Made by a program: the position numbers and the translations under genes
DNA from: a bacterium CG10_46_32
GTDB taxonomy: Bacteria; Patescibacteriota; Patescibacteriia; UBA2169
Assembly: GCA_001889965.1 (NCBI GenBank)
Contig: MOEI01000020.1
Location: forward strand, 1 to 40,665
DNA length: 40,665 bases
Reading direction: 5' to 3'
Notes under the pieces: model-generated
The model's input: the letters and a program-made list of their open reading frames with translations, nothing else
Database searches by the model: none
What the model was told of the DNA's origin: nothing
Shown here: positions 32,937-40,665 of the stretch, piece after piece
Layout: every line of letters starts with the position of its first letter
How positions within the stretch are numbered: the first letter of the stretch is position 1

Positions 32937-33773
32937 ATGAAAACGAAAATTGTTTTTTTTGGCACGCCTGATTTTGCGGTTCCAACATTAGAAGCGCTTA
33001 TAGCGTCTGATTTTTGTGATGTAAAACTTGTGGTGACCCAGCCAGATAAGCCGGTTGGACGGCATCACTCTACGCTCGTTCCCTCGCCCATAAAACACCT
33101 TGCACAAGAAGCAGGTATTTCCATCACAACCAACAACCAATTTCCAACAACCAATCTCCAACTTGGCGTACTTGTCGCGTATGGAAACATTATCCCCCAA
33201 GCATTGATTGATTCATTTCCGCTCGGCATTATCAACATCCACCCATCCCTACTACCTACATACCGCGGCTCATCCCCTATTCAGGCAGCTATTTTGAATC
33301 AAGACAAGGAAACAGGAGTCACACTCATGAAGCTGGATGATAAGATGGATCACGGCCCCATTGTGGCGCAGGAACGAGTAACGCTCGATATGACCGAGAC
33401 CGCCGGAACACTGCACGACGTACTGGCGCAGAAAGGCGCCGAGCTACTTATTAAAACTTTACCTGATTATAGTGCAGGCCGTATTAAGCTCACGCCCCAA
33501 GACGATTCAAAAGCTTCGTATACAAAAAAACTATCAAAAGAAGACGGACATATCAGCGACAATCCAATGGCTCAGCCGGTTGAGCCATTGATTCGCGCCA
33601 TGAATCCCTGGCCAGGCGCGTGGACCAAGTGGCAGGGTAAAAAACTCATCATCTGGTCGATGCGCAAAGATGGCACTCCGCTGGAAATCCAGCTTGAAGG
33701 TAAAAAAAGAATGCCTTATGAGGAATTCCTAAAAGGGCATCCGGGTTTTAAGATTACCGATTTTTTTTCGTGA
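32937..33773 (+). CDS. fmt: Methionyl-tRNA formyltransferase
   Basis: 278 residues, somewhat shorter than the usual 310, mainly at the C-terminal domain. It formylates Met-tRNAi for initiation. Motifs are FFGTPDFAVPTLEAL, VTQPDKPVGR, IINIHPSLLPTYRGSSPIQ, VTLMKLDDKMDHGPI and MNPWPGAWTKWQGK. At about residues 62-75 the normally conserved stretch reads SITTNNQFPTTNLQLG, a low-complexity run that looks like a small repeat insertion; it precedes the conserved VAYGNIIPQ. The last 20 bp overlap the convergent glycosyltransferase gene. Confidence 0.93.
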   Translation: MKTKIVFFGTPDFAVPTLEALIASDFCDVKLVVTQPDKPVGRHHSTLVPSPIKHLAQEAGISITTNNQFPTTNLQLGVLVAYGNIIPQALIDSFPLGIINIHPSLLPTYRGSSPIQAAILNQDKETGVTLMKLDDKMDHGPIVAQERVTLDMTETAGTLHDVLAQKGAELLIKTLPDYSAGRIKLTPQDDSKASYTKKLSKEDGHISDNPMAQPVEPLIRAMNPWPGAWTKWQGKKLIIWSMRKDGTPLEIQLEGKKRMPYEEFLKGHPGFKITDFFS

Positions 33774-35262
33774 CATTAAATCCAAGGTACTTGCCTGTGG
33801 CAAGTCGGGTTTGCGCATCAATTGCGGGAAGTGATCCAAACACAATCATATTTATCGGAAACAGCGCCCACTGTAAAAGCATATAAACGTAGCGGTACTT
33901 TTCTCCTTTTGGCGCAGGCGGCAAAAGGAGCACCGAAAGGATCGCAGTCGCGAACAAACCAACAAGCGCTGTGGTTAAAAGCCAATCGAGAACAAACGGA
34001 GCGTTTTGAGCTATGACTGTTTGTTCAGTAGATCGATCCGCAAAATACAGTGGTAGCCGTCCGAGGATGATAATCAAAAGCGGCGCAGTCGCCCAAGAGT
34101 ACATGCCTTCGGTAATATTAAAAAAATACTTAAACTTTTTTAGAAAAGAAATTTTTTTATTCCCCCAGAAGTGCCACACCATATACGGAAAATGCTCTAT
34201 CCCCCATGCCCACCTGCGCTGTTGCTTATATACCGCAACTAAGCTTCCCCAAAATGTTCCTGTTTCTACTGTATCCATAGAAACCGGAACATAGAGAGGA
34301 GTTACTGTGTACTCGCCGTTATAGTGCAAAAAGCACTGCAAAAAAATCCTAGAATCTTCGGTTACTAAATCCGGCTCCCAAAACCCTACCGCAACCAAGG
34401 TTTTCCAGCTCATGCTATGTGAAGAAAAAGTAAACAAACGATCTGGTCGAGACAAATCCGTTAAAAGCCAGAATGTGGTGCCGTTTGAAATAGTTCGTGT
34501 AATCGGATTGGACTGCCAAATATTATTATTAAACAGGGCAACCGGCTGATAGCTTGTGTTGTGTGGCAACGGATGCGTTAAAAATTTATATGATAGATGC
34601 GCAAAAAATTCTCGATGAACAATAGTGTCAATATCAAAACTAGAAACAATAATACGTTCGTACGGAATGTTGAGCTTGTCAATTTCTATTTGTGCGTTCT
34701 TGGCCGCCCATACGTTATTAGAACCCTTGCCGGGCTGCTCTCCTTGGATATTTGAGGGATGCACAGTCACCCAAAATTTAAAAAACTTGTCCCCGTATTT
34801 TTCTTTAATGTGCTCGGCGATCTTGAGTCCGTTTTCCCTGTCTCTCTCTTCGATGCCAAGTGCAATAATAAACCTATCCAAAGGATAATTGCTCTCGGAC
34901 AAACCTTTGAATGTAGTATCAATAACTTCAAAAGATTCTTTAAATGTAGGTAAAAAAATTAAATGGTACAAATCAGTCCAGTGCGACTTTGCGTGATCCT
35001 GTCCAATTGGATCTTCTTTGGTAAGCTTTGCAAACCAATCTATGCTTATGTCCTCTCGGTAGTGACGATAGGAATTAAATAAGTACACAAGCCAATACAC
35101 AGCCTTAATCAGCCAATACAAATCAAACAAAATGATAATATAAATAGCAATAATCGGCGCGTAATAGGAAAGTGTAATTGAACCAATAATAGTTCCCCAT
35201 ACCAGCGTTGCTGGTATGACTTCGAGGAACCGATATAAAGGCTTAGAAGACAAGCGTGGCAT
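33754..35262 (-). CDS. Membrane-embedded GT2 glycosyltransferase
   Basis: 502 residues. Two N-terminal membrane helices (about 17-60) and several C-terminal ones flank a cytosolic GT-A domain, the layout of cellulose-synthase-like processive enzymes. Conserved residues visible are SSFDIDT (DxD), TEDSRIF (TED) and QQRRWAWG (QxxRW). Such enzymes often polymerise and extrude a glycan or glycosylate a lipid carrier. The gene begins 1 bp after the ABC permease stop and probably forms one operon with the exporter. The 3' ends of this gene and fmt overlap by 20 bp. Confidence 0.85.
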   Translation of the reverse strand: MPRLSSKPLYRFLEVIPATLVWGTIIGSITLSYYAPIIAIYIIILFDLYWLIKAVYWLVYLFNSYRHYREDISIDWFAKLTKEDPIGQDHAKSHWTDLYHLIFLPTFKESFEVIDTTFKGLSESNYPLDRFIIALGIEERDRENGLKIAEHIKEKYGDKFFKFWVTVHPSNIQGEQPGKGSNNVWAAKNAQIEIDKLNIPYERIIVSSFDIDTIVHREFFAHLSYKFLTHPLPHNTSYQPVALFNNNIWQSNPITRTISNGTTFWLLTDLSRPDRLFTFSSHSMSWKTLVAVGFWEPDLVTEDSRIFLQCFLHYNGEYTVTPLYVPVSMDTVETGTFWGSLVAVYKQQRRWAWGIEHFPYMVWHFWGNKKISFLKKFKYFFNITEGMYSWATAPLLIIILGRLPLYFADRSTEQTVIAQNAPFVLDWLLTTALVGLFATAILSVLLLPPAPKGEKYRYVYMLLQWALFPINMIVFGSLPAIDAQTRLATGKYLGFNVTKKNR

Positions 35263-35263
35263 A

Positions 35264-36061
35264 TTACTCTAATTTAGCGAGTAAGCCTTTTGTTTTTACG
35301 TTACTAAACATTTTTCCAAAAAACCAAGCGCCGAACAACAAATACACCACATCAAGCCCTGCCGCCCACCACAAAGCATCTACGGGAATTTGGCCGGTTG
35401 CAAGCACCGCACGCATACCTTCAAAAATATGTGTCAACGGAAACGCAAGCGCAATAGGATGGATCCACGAAGGAAGAATTGAAAGCGGATAAAAAACTGC
35501 CACAATAGGTTGGAGCACAAAACTTGCTCCGAACGCGAGCACCTGCGCATCTGTTCCGAAACGAAACACCACGCCCGTAATAAAAAGCCCCAAGGCCCAT
35601 GCAAAAACCAAAAGCAATGCAATAAAAGGAACTAAAGAAAACCCAAGCGTAAAAATATTAAAGGCATACAGAAACCAGCTCATTAATGCCATAACCACAA
35701 GAGTAATAACAACTTTTATGATGCCCACAAGAATAGAAGCAATAATAAATTCCGCGTTCGTGAGCGGCGATACATATAAATTTACGATTGAACGGCTCCA
35801 AATATCTTGTAAGTATGAAATGGCGATATCCTGCTGGGCGCGCTGAAATAACATCCACAAAGTAATGCCCCCGAGAAACATACCTACAATAGTGACACTC
35901 CCCTTGCCTTGAAAATCACCTCCCTGCAAGTACGTGGTGATAAATCCCCACACCGCGAGAGTAACAACCGGCCAATATAAAATATCAAGCCAGCGCGGAA
36001 CTGATTTCTTCCAAAAATAAATATGGTGGAGAATAATTGCGTTTATGCGGTGGAGTTTCAT
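35264..36061 (-). CDS. ABC-2 type transporter permease
   Basis: 265 residues with six hydrophobic segments in the ABC2_membrane pattern, including an amphipathic N-terminus (MKLHRINAIILHHIYFWKKS) and the late FYPLSILPSWIHPIALAFPLTHIFEGMR, which is typical of polysaccharide or drug exporter permeases. The start at 36061 is chosen because this ATG follows the ATPase stop by 1 bp; the longer start at 36091 would overlap the ATPase. It works with the ATPase upstream. Confidence 0.87.
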   Translation of the reverse strand: MKLHRINAIILHHIYFWKKSVPRWLDILYWPVVTLAVWGFITTYLQGGDFQGKGSVTIVGMFLGGITLWMLFQRAQQDIAISYLQDIWSRSIVNLYVSPLTNAEFIIASILVGIIKVVITLVVMALMSWFLYAFNIFTLGFSLVPFIALLLVFAWALGLFITGVVFRFGTDAQVLAFGASFVLQPIVAVFYPLSILPSWIHPIALAFPLTHIFEGMRAVLATGQIPVDALWWAAGLDVVYLLFGAWFFGKMFSNVKTKGLLAKLE

Positions 36062-36062
36062 A

Positions 36063-36980
36063 TTATTTTTCTGTAGATCCTTCTCGAGCAATCTTTAAAA
36101 ATACATCTTCTAAATCTGGCTCTTCGATAGTAATATCATGAATCTTATAACCAGCTTTAAACAGCGCGCCAAGAATATTCGGAATTTCTTCATTTTCTGC
36201 AGTAACATGCAAGGTGCGATCTGATATTTTTCCTTTGATACTGTGCTTTTTTAAAAAAGCAGGCAATTCTTTTGGATCATCATCAAACAGTACCCGCAGT
36301 TTGTGGTTTGGAATAAGTCGAGTCAGTTTTTTGGGTGTGTCATTTGCAACGATTTCCCCATGCGAAAGAAAAATAACACGGCTGCACATCTCCTCAATTT
36401 CTGCCATATTATGAGAAGTATAAAGCATGGAAATATTGCGCGTGCGGTGGATTTCTTTCAGAATTTCGCGCATTTTTTCCGCAATATCCGGATCTAAGCT
36501 TGAAGTCGGCTCGTCCAAAAGTAACAACTCGGGTTCATTGAGCAGTGCCTTAATCACCATCACGCGGGTCAATTGCCCGGATGAGAGAGTAACTGCTTTT
36601 TTGTCTTTTAAATCCTCTGCCTCAAACTCTTTGAGCAGCTTAGTAATACGCTTAGTGCCTTGTACGCCATAGAGCATGGCAAACACTTTAAGGTTCTCCC
36701 ATACGGTAAGCGAACCAAACAAATGCACATATGCGGATGTAAAGTTCATTCGCTGTAAAACATCTTCTCTATTTTTGAACGCGTCCAGGCCAAAAATATG
36801 TACATCACCGCCATCGGGAGTAATAATTTGCAAAAGAATCTGGATGGTAGTTGTCTTTCCTGCGCCGTTCGGCCCCAAAAATCCAAGTATCTCGCCTTTC
36901 CCAATAACAAAAGAAATGCCCTTGAGGGCTTCAAATATATTGTATGTTTTCTGTAAATTGTTTACTTCTAGTACATTCAT
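36063..36980 (-). CDS. ABC-2 type transporter ATP-binding protein
   Basis: 305 residues. Walker A is GPNGAGKTT, the signature is LSSGQ (as LSSGQLTRV), Walker B LLLLDEPTSSLD, and the switch His is in TSHNMAEIE. The C-terminal extension of about 80 residues (from about 225) is typical of CcmA/DrrA-like subunits. It drives export together with the permease. The substrate is unknown; the adjacent GT2 suggests a glycan or glycolipid. Its promoter would give a 3-nt leader. Confidence 0.9.
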   Translation of the reverse strand: MNVLEVNNLQKTYNIFEALKGISFVIGKGEILGFLGPNGAGKTTTIQILLQIITPDGGDVHIFGLDAFKNREDVLQRMNFTSAYVHLFGSLTVWENLKVFAMLYGVQGTKRITKLLKEFEAEDLKDKKAVTLSSGQLTRVMVIKALLNEPELLLLDEPTSSLDPDIAEKMREILKEIHRTRNISMLYTSHNMAEIEEMCSRVIFLSHGEIVANDTPKKLTRLIPNHKLRVLFDDDPKELPAFLKKHSIKGKISDRTLHVTAENEEIPNILGALFKAGYKIHDITIEEPDLEDVFLKIAREGSTEK

Positions 36981-36989
36981 GTCAAACGC

Positions 36990-37018
36990 ATTATAGCAGG
37001 TAACTACCTAAAAATCAA
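36990..37018 (-). promoter_or_regulatory. Promoter of the ABC-GT2 operon
   Basis: TTGATT (37018-37013), a 17-bp spacer ending TGC (extended -10) and a perfect TATAAT (36995-36990). The predicted start is 36983, 3 nt before the ATG at 36980. Confidence 0.78.
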
Positions 37019-37049
37019 CATCTTTCTTATTGAAAAATAACTCATCACA

Positions 37050-38183
37050 TTAGTTAACAATTATAGTTGCCTCCTGCTCGTTTGTATGTACTAAAATAGT
37101 GTAATTTTCAGAAGTACGAGCCCTTGAAATTTCAGCGGTTAAAATGCGCTCATTTATTTGGGCAGTATGAGACAGTGCAACTATTTGCTTTGAATCATCT
37201 TGGCCCAAAGTAAACTGAAAATTTTCATTTAAGCGTATACCCTGAAGCATAATAATCCGCGTTTTACCCGAACGCACCACGCTTGGCGTTGTGGCAACTA
37301 CAACAGCCCGCCCACGAGAAGGACGCACCTCAAAAAATAATAAATCTTGGCTATGTTTGCCTTTGGCGTCAGAAAGCTCAATCGTATACACACCAGGAGC
37401 AAGCCCCGCGGGAATACCCGCCTCTATAAGCTCATTAGAAACAAGCCGCCAGACTAACGCAGTACCGGTTTCTTTAATGGCTAATTTTGAAAGGCCAGAA
37501 AAATCCTCTCCCACAATAAGCACGCCAGCTCCTACAGTATCAAAAAATCGACGAGGCGCCATGCTGTATGCTTTTGGCTGATAAAATGGCTCTATGGAAG
37601 ATGGTGTGTTTGTGCGCTCAACAGAAGAAAACAAGCTTGCTATAGAGCGGACAATTTTACTAGAAAAATGACGTGCCGAAACAGTAATAGTATGCTGAAG
37701 GAGTAGCACCTCTTTTTGTTCGAATGTTGCATTGTCTGCAACCTGCGTTTGCCAAGAGAGATCAATAAATTCTCCGGGTGCAAGCTCAGAAATAAATATG
37801 CCCTCTTTTTCAAATAGTTCACGGCTTTGGGTTTGCGCATTCTCTGTATTAATTCCAAGCGTCTTACTAGCAAGAGTTCCTTCGCGGTACGCTTCTTGTG
37901 CGTTTTTGTCAGCCGTAATACGAATACTGCGAACTGCGTTAGGATAATCCGAAGAAAGACGAACAAGTGTAAAATGCTCAAGCGTGTCTCCTGGGTCTGC
38001 GGAAACTGCAACTTCCCACTCAAATTTTTTTGTAGAAAGATTGCGTACTTTTTGAGAAATTTCTAATGGAAGCTTGTCTCGAGTAATACTTATTTCTCGA
38101 ATTACAAAAAACACGGTACTAGCCAAAAATATAACGATTAAAATAGTTGCAGAGCGCCGCCGTAGATAATCTTGGAACCGCAT
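37050..38183 (-). CDS. Membrane-anchored exported protein, unknown function
   Basis: 377 residues. One N-terminal membrane anchor (about residues 12-30, ATILIVIFLASTVFFVI) is preceded by a basic tail (RRRSA), so the rest lies outside. The ectodomain is beta-rich. The first half resembles DUF11 or Ig-like adhesion domains (ELAPGEFIDLSWQTQV); the second half (PGVYTIELSDAKGKHSQD, IMLQGIRL) resembles IPT/TIG-like segments. I cannot name a family. It follows the large surface protein in the same direction, separated by a perfect hairpin. Confidence 0.6.
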   Translation of the reverse strand: MRFQDYLRRRSATILIVIFLASTVFFVIREISITRDKLPLEISQKVRNLSTKKFEWEVAVSADPGDTLEHFTLVRLSSDYPNAVRSIRITADKNAQEAYREGTLASKTLGINTENAQTQSRELFEKEGIFISELAPGEFIDLSWQTQVADNATFEQKEVLLLQHTITVSARHFSSKIVRSIASLFSSVERTNTPSSIEPFYQPKAYSMAPRRFFDTVGAGVLIVGEDFSGLSKLAIKETGTALVWRLVSNELIEAGIPAGLAPGVYTIELSDAKGKHSQDLLFFEVRPSRGRAVVVATTPSVVRSGKTRIIMLQGIRLNENFQFTLGQDDSKQIVALSHTAQINERILTAEISRARTSENYTILVHTNEQEATIIVN

Positions 38184-38236
38184 ATAGTTACAATCAGTAT
38201 CTTCGTCAATAAGATTTTTTATTTTTTAACCTATGT

Positions 38237-38270
38237 AATAAAGACTAGCTTATACAAGCTAGTCTTTATT
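38237..38270. terminator. Perfect 15-bp hairpin between the two surface-protein genes
   Basis: AATAAAGACTAGCTT (38237-38251) pairs exactly with 38256-38270 across a 4-nt loop. On the plus strand it is followed by ATATTTTT; on the minus strand, the direction of both flanking genes, no T-run follows directly. It may be a bidirectional or weak terminator, or an mRNA 3'-end stabiliser. Confidence 0.6.
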
Positions 38271-38303
38271 ATATTTTTAGTATTGGAGTAATGTGCTATG
38301 TAT

Positions 38304-40451
38304 TTAATGTGAAGCAATAATCAATCGAAGTCCAGATGCTTGTGAAATAGCAACAAGCATAGATTCTGGAATACGAATAACATTCGCCCACGTATACCGC
38401 AAGGCTTCAAAATCAGCTCCCGAAATAATAGGACGCTTCTTTTGATCGCTGATAGCATACACTGAAGTTGAGTCGCCTTTTACCAATGATCCATCTGGAT
38501 AGGTCATGGCAGAACCAGTATACAATCCATCAAATTGCGATCGCGTAATAGTCCGAACATTTTTGAATTTAAACGCATTCTCATAAAACACAGAAGAAGA
38601 GGTAAAGATCCGGCGGGTACCATTTTCAATATAATAGACAGCCGGGCTATAAGAAAGCTTTACAAGGTCTCCAGTATAGAAGGTATATACAGAATCAATA
38701 GGCGCAATGTGTGTGTAGCTGGATAAGAATCCTCTTGAAACTTCAACCACATTACCAAAGGAATAGCCCCTACCATAGAAAACTTTCTCGGAAACAATAC
38801 GCGCAATATCGCCATTTTCAGAAACCCGATATACTGCAGGGCTACCTGCCTCTTTTACAAGGGTTCCTGGCGCAAACGTAACGCCAGCTCCTTGCGTGTA
38901 TCGATCAATCTGGTCTCTTGAAGGCAATGTGACAATATCCTTCCAGTTAAACCGTGATTCAAAAATTTCTGCAGAGTGGATGAGGTGTTTTTGATCTTCT
39001 GCAATATACCATACCTCAGGCGAATACTCTGTTTTTAAGAGTGTCCCATTTGGGTATATGCCAACGGTATTTCCAAGCACTTGTCCTCCAGTATTCCCCG
39101 TATTCACTGGACCGCTGGTAGGTAATAGAAATGGAGAACGCAGATAACTAATCAAACCATACAAACCAGGATGCTCAATTTTTGCAGTCACCGTGTGTGC
39201 GCTTGTATCAACGACTGAATCTAAGGCAGTCCATTTAGCAAGGCCAACTTCATAATACGCAACATATACTGTTGATGGATCTATTCCACCAAGCTCTGAT
39301 GGATTATAGGTGAAGCGTATACTAACTGGCTTAGCAAAATTATATAGTGGAACTCCAAATCTATTTACCACAATACTCACCATACTCTCTTTGATAATTG
39401 TCCCGAGCGAGGTAGCCAATGGAGCGCTTGTAATCTGCGAATCGCTAGCCTTGGAAACTGCAACAATAGTCCCATCTTCGAATGTTTCTTTTTGGACAGT
39501 TATAGTAACATCAAAATCATTCCCTAAAATAGAAGAAATGGATCCTCCGTTTGAAGAAATAATTTTTGCAGAAACGATTCCAGGAACCGGGCCAGGGCCG
39601 CCACCGCCACTAGTTGGTGGAGTCAGGACAACAGGAGCGCCGTCGCCAATAATTACTGAAGTTGCGGCATCTCGGTATGAACCTGTTCCATTGCCATTGT
39701 CAAAATATATTCGAGGAGTTGTTCCAACATTATCCCCTGCCTTAATAGTGTATGTTCCCGTATAGTTAGATCCAGAACCGCTGAGCGCAAATGAAATCGG
39801 TCCGATTTCAACGCGTGCCAGCTTTCCAGCAGCACCTACTGCCGTTACCGTGATAGTATCACCAAGCCCGTAGACACCTGCATTAAGCGCGAAAGATGAA
39901 ATTGCGGGTACATTGGTAAGCGAAACTGTATTGGTCTCTGTATTATTTTTACTGGTTGAACCAGAACTATCTGTAAAAAAGAGTGTTGGTCCGCTCCATG
40001 AGAGATTGGTAGCGTTATGTGGAACAAAATTATTGACCACAACGGTATATTTATAATTTTTAAAGTCAAATGGCGCTAATGTTCCGATATTTAAACCAGC
40101 ACCATCAAAGAGCGAAGTGCCATCATCAGAAAGCGCATTCCAAGTAACTCCATCTGCAGCAAGCACATAGGTGCTTCCTGACACGTACGAAGTATTCTGC
40201 GGAAGGTTGTCTACTAATCGAACAGCATTTACACCCACAACTCCCACGTTTCCACGATAAAGAGAGATTTTAAACTGTTCACCTGGGGTAACAGATACTG
40301 TATTTGCCCAATCAGCCATGCCAGTTTTCCATACTTTTGCGCCAATTAAAATATCGTTATTGGCACTAACTACTGCACCGGCAATAACTGTGGCAAGAAA
40401 AATAGCAATAACTAAAGGAGAAAAAACAAACTTATCGGTAATATAACTCAT
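38304..40451 (-). CDS. Large surface protein with DUF11-like region and four C-terminal repeats
   Basis: 715 residues. An N-terminal signal or anchor segment (about 12-30) is followed by a DUF11-like beta domain (GEQFKISLYRGNVG, LVDNLPQNTSYVSGSTYVL), an Ig-like part, a Gly/Pro linker (PPTSGGGGPGPVPG) and another beta domain. It ends with four repeats of about 60 residues (about 464-708) with the pattern GTLVK...SPAVYxIxxGxxRxIxS..F...F.W.NV. The same module occurs in the lysozyme-like protein at 28584. The architecture suggests an S-layer-like or adhesin protein whose repeats bind the wall or a glycan; that is inference. Expression is from a consensus promoter with an 83-nt leader. Confidence 0.7.
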   Translation of the reverse strand: MSYITDKFVFSPLVIAIFLATVIAGAVVSANNDILIGAKVWKTGMADWANTVSVTPGEQFKISLYRGNVGVVGVNAVRLVDNLPQNTSYVSGSTYVLAADGVTWNALSDDGTSLFDGAGLNIGTLAPFDFKNYKYTVVVNNFVPHNATNLSWSGPTLFFTDSSGSTSKNNTETNTVSLTNVPAISSFALNAGVYGLGDTITVTAVGAAGKLARVEIGPISFALSGSGSNYTGTYTIKAGDNVGTTPRIYFDNGNGTGSYRDAATSVIIGDGAPVVLTPPTSGGGGPGPVPGIVSAKIISSNGGSISSILGNDFDVTITVQKETFEDGTIVAVSKASDSQITSAPLATSLGTIIKESMVSIVVNRFGVPLYNFAKPVSIRFTYNPSELGGIDPSTVYVAYYEVGLAKWTALDSVVDTSAHTVTAKIEHPGLYGLISYLRSPFLLPTSGPVNTGNTGGQVLGNTVGIYPNGTLLKTEYSPEVWYIAEDQKHLIHSAEIFESRFNWKDIVTLPSRDQIDRYTQGAGVTFAPGTLVKEAGSPAVYRVSENGDIARIVSEKVFYGRGYSFGNVVEVSRGFLSSYTHIAPIDSVYTFYTGDLVKLSYSPAVYYIENGTRRIFTSSSVFYENAFKFKNVRTITRSQFDGLYTGSAMTYPDGSLVKGDSTSVYAISDQKKRPIISGADFEALRYTWANVIRIPESMLVAISQASGLRLIIASH

Positions 40452-40463
40452 AAAGTTGATAGT

Positions 40464-40484
40464 GAATGATTATTGAATGATTAT
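40464..40484. repeat. Tandem direct repeat in the surface-protein leader
   Basis: GAATGATTAT occurs twice, at 40464-40473 and 40475-40484, separated by one base, 12 bp upstream of the start codon. Further out, GGCGTT (40486-40491) and AACGCC (40515-40520) can pair in the mRNA leader. Confidence 0.55.
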
Positions 40485-40540
40485 GGGCGTTTTTTAATAA
40501 AATACCTATCTTTCAACGCCGAAATTTAAGATAAGATAGT

Positions 40541-40569
40541 AGTATACTTGGTTTTCTATAAAATGTCAA
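40541..40569 (-). promoter_or_regulatory. Promoter of the large surface protein
   Basis: A perfect TTGACA (40569-40564), a 17-bp spacer and TATACT (40546-40541). The predicted start is near 40534. The -35 is 4 bp inside the right IS end, the same offset as at the left end. Confidence 0.8.
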
Positions 40570-40573
40570 GCTA

Positions 40574-40665
40574 ATGTAATGGTTCAATACCTTGTAATCA
40601 CTTTGCTACAATATGAGGCATATGTCATATACAACTAACCCCGCGCTTCCTCGGGTACGAATGGA
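40574..40665 (+). mobile_element. Right IS end with partial transposase start
   Basis: 40574-40645 is the inverted copy of 1-72. Inside it, TTCAAT (40583-40588), an 18-bp spacer and TACAAT (40607-40612, preceded by TGC) form a promoter for an ORF starting at ATG 40622 that runs off the window: MSYTTNPALPRVRM. This start resembles helix-turn-helix/IS481-like transposases that I recall from CPR genomes, but 14 residues cannot prove the family. Identity begins next to TGTAATGG, compatible with a TGT-type IS terminus. Confidence 0.65.

Noticed and set aside
39310-39765. Plus-strand ORF of 151 codons
   Set aside because: Antisense to the surface protein, whose domain pattern continues through this interval; the ORF is of low complexity and lacks start signals.
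1-40665. UGA recoding (as in Gracilibacteria or Absconditabacteria)
   Set aside because: TGA ends several clear genes (fmt, the recombinase, the LigB-like protein) at the expected lengths and overlaps the following ATG, so it is a stop.

Overview
The window reads as a piece of a small, streamlined bacterial chromosome, most likely from the Candidate Phyla Radiation (Patescibacteria, Parcubacteria-like). This is an inference from DUF4012 and TagA-type surface genes, a PriA homologue that has lost its ATPase motifs, a delta-prime subunit without a P-loop, very tight gene spacing, no outer-membrane genes and A+T-rich sequence. The standard code fits: TGA acts as a stop (for example the ATGA overlaps at 23880 and 30774). 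I see no rRNA, tRNA or CRISPR array. Both edges carry the same 72-bp sequence in inverted orientation, which looks like the 5' end of an insertion sequence whose transposase starts point outwards. This is probably one 40-kb segment, or contig, lying between two IS copies.

Layout. 77-704: a cysteine-rich small protein with its own promoter, structured leader and terminator. 729-6493: a surface-polysaccharide operon (O-antigen-ligase-like protein, two GT2 glycosyltransferases, DUF4012 protein, two small proteins). 6490-6930: a DUF559 gene between inverted repeats. 7042-8427: a small zinc-ribbon-like protein and mreB copy 1. 8440-9569 (minus): two unknown genes with strong Shine-Dalgarno sites behind a leader that resembles an attenuator. 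9634-17406: delta-prime, a BNR-repeat lipoprotein, frr, rseP, mreB copy 2, mreC, mreD-like, PBP2. 17411-22768: greA, then lysS-alr-ddl-ftsQ. 22829-24416: XerC/D recombinase overlapped by a nuclease-like ORF. 24436-28405 (minus): M23 murein hydrolase, gltX, and a TagA glycosyltransferase fused to an RppH-like NUDIX domain. 28441-33773: a possible ncRNA, an exported lysozyme-like repeat protein, a LigB-like protein, degenerate PriA, def, fmt. 33754-36980 (minus): ABC-2 ATPase, permease and a membrane GT2. 37050-40451 (minus): two exported surface proteins.

Function. Most genes serve the cell envelope: precursor supply (Alr, Ddl), rod-shape machinery (MreB x2, MreC, MreD, PBP2), division (FtsQ), wall remodelling (M23, lysozyme-like), surface glycans (ligase, GT2s, TagA, ABC exporter) and surface proteins. 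The rest is core information processing (delta-prime, Frr, GreA, LysS, GltX, Def, Fmt, PriA-like, XerC/D).

Two expression signals separate the genes. At many transcription-unit heads a good -10 box lies so close to the ATG that the mRNA would be leaderless or have a leader of 5 nt or less. Several unknown small genes instead have textbook Shine-Dalgarno sites. The observations most worth following are the three palindromic repeat elements inside the O-antigen-ligase-like gene, the attenuator-like leader at 9359-9569, the TagA-NUDIX fusion whose promoter and start codon lie in a perfect 28-bp palindrome, the candidate ncRNA near 28500, and a four-fold repeat module shared by two exported proteins.
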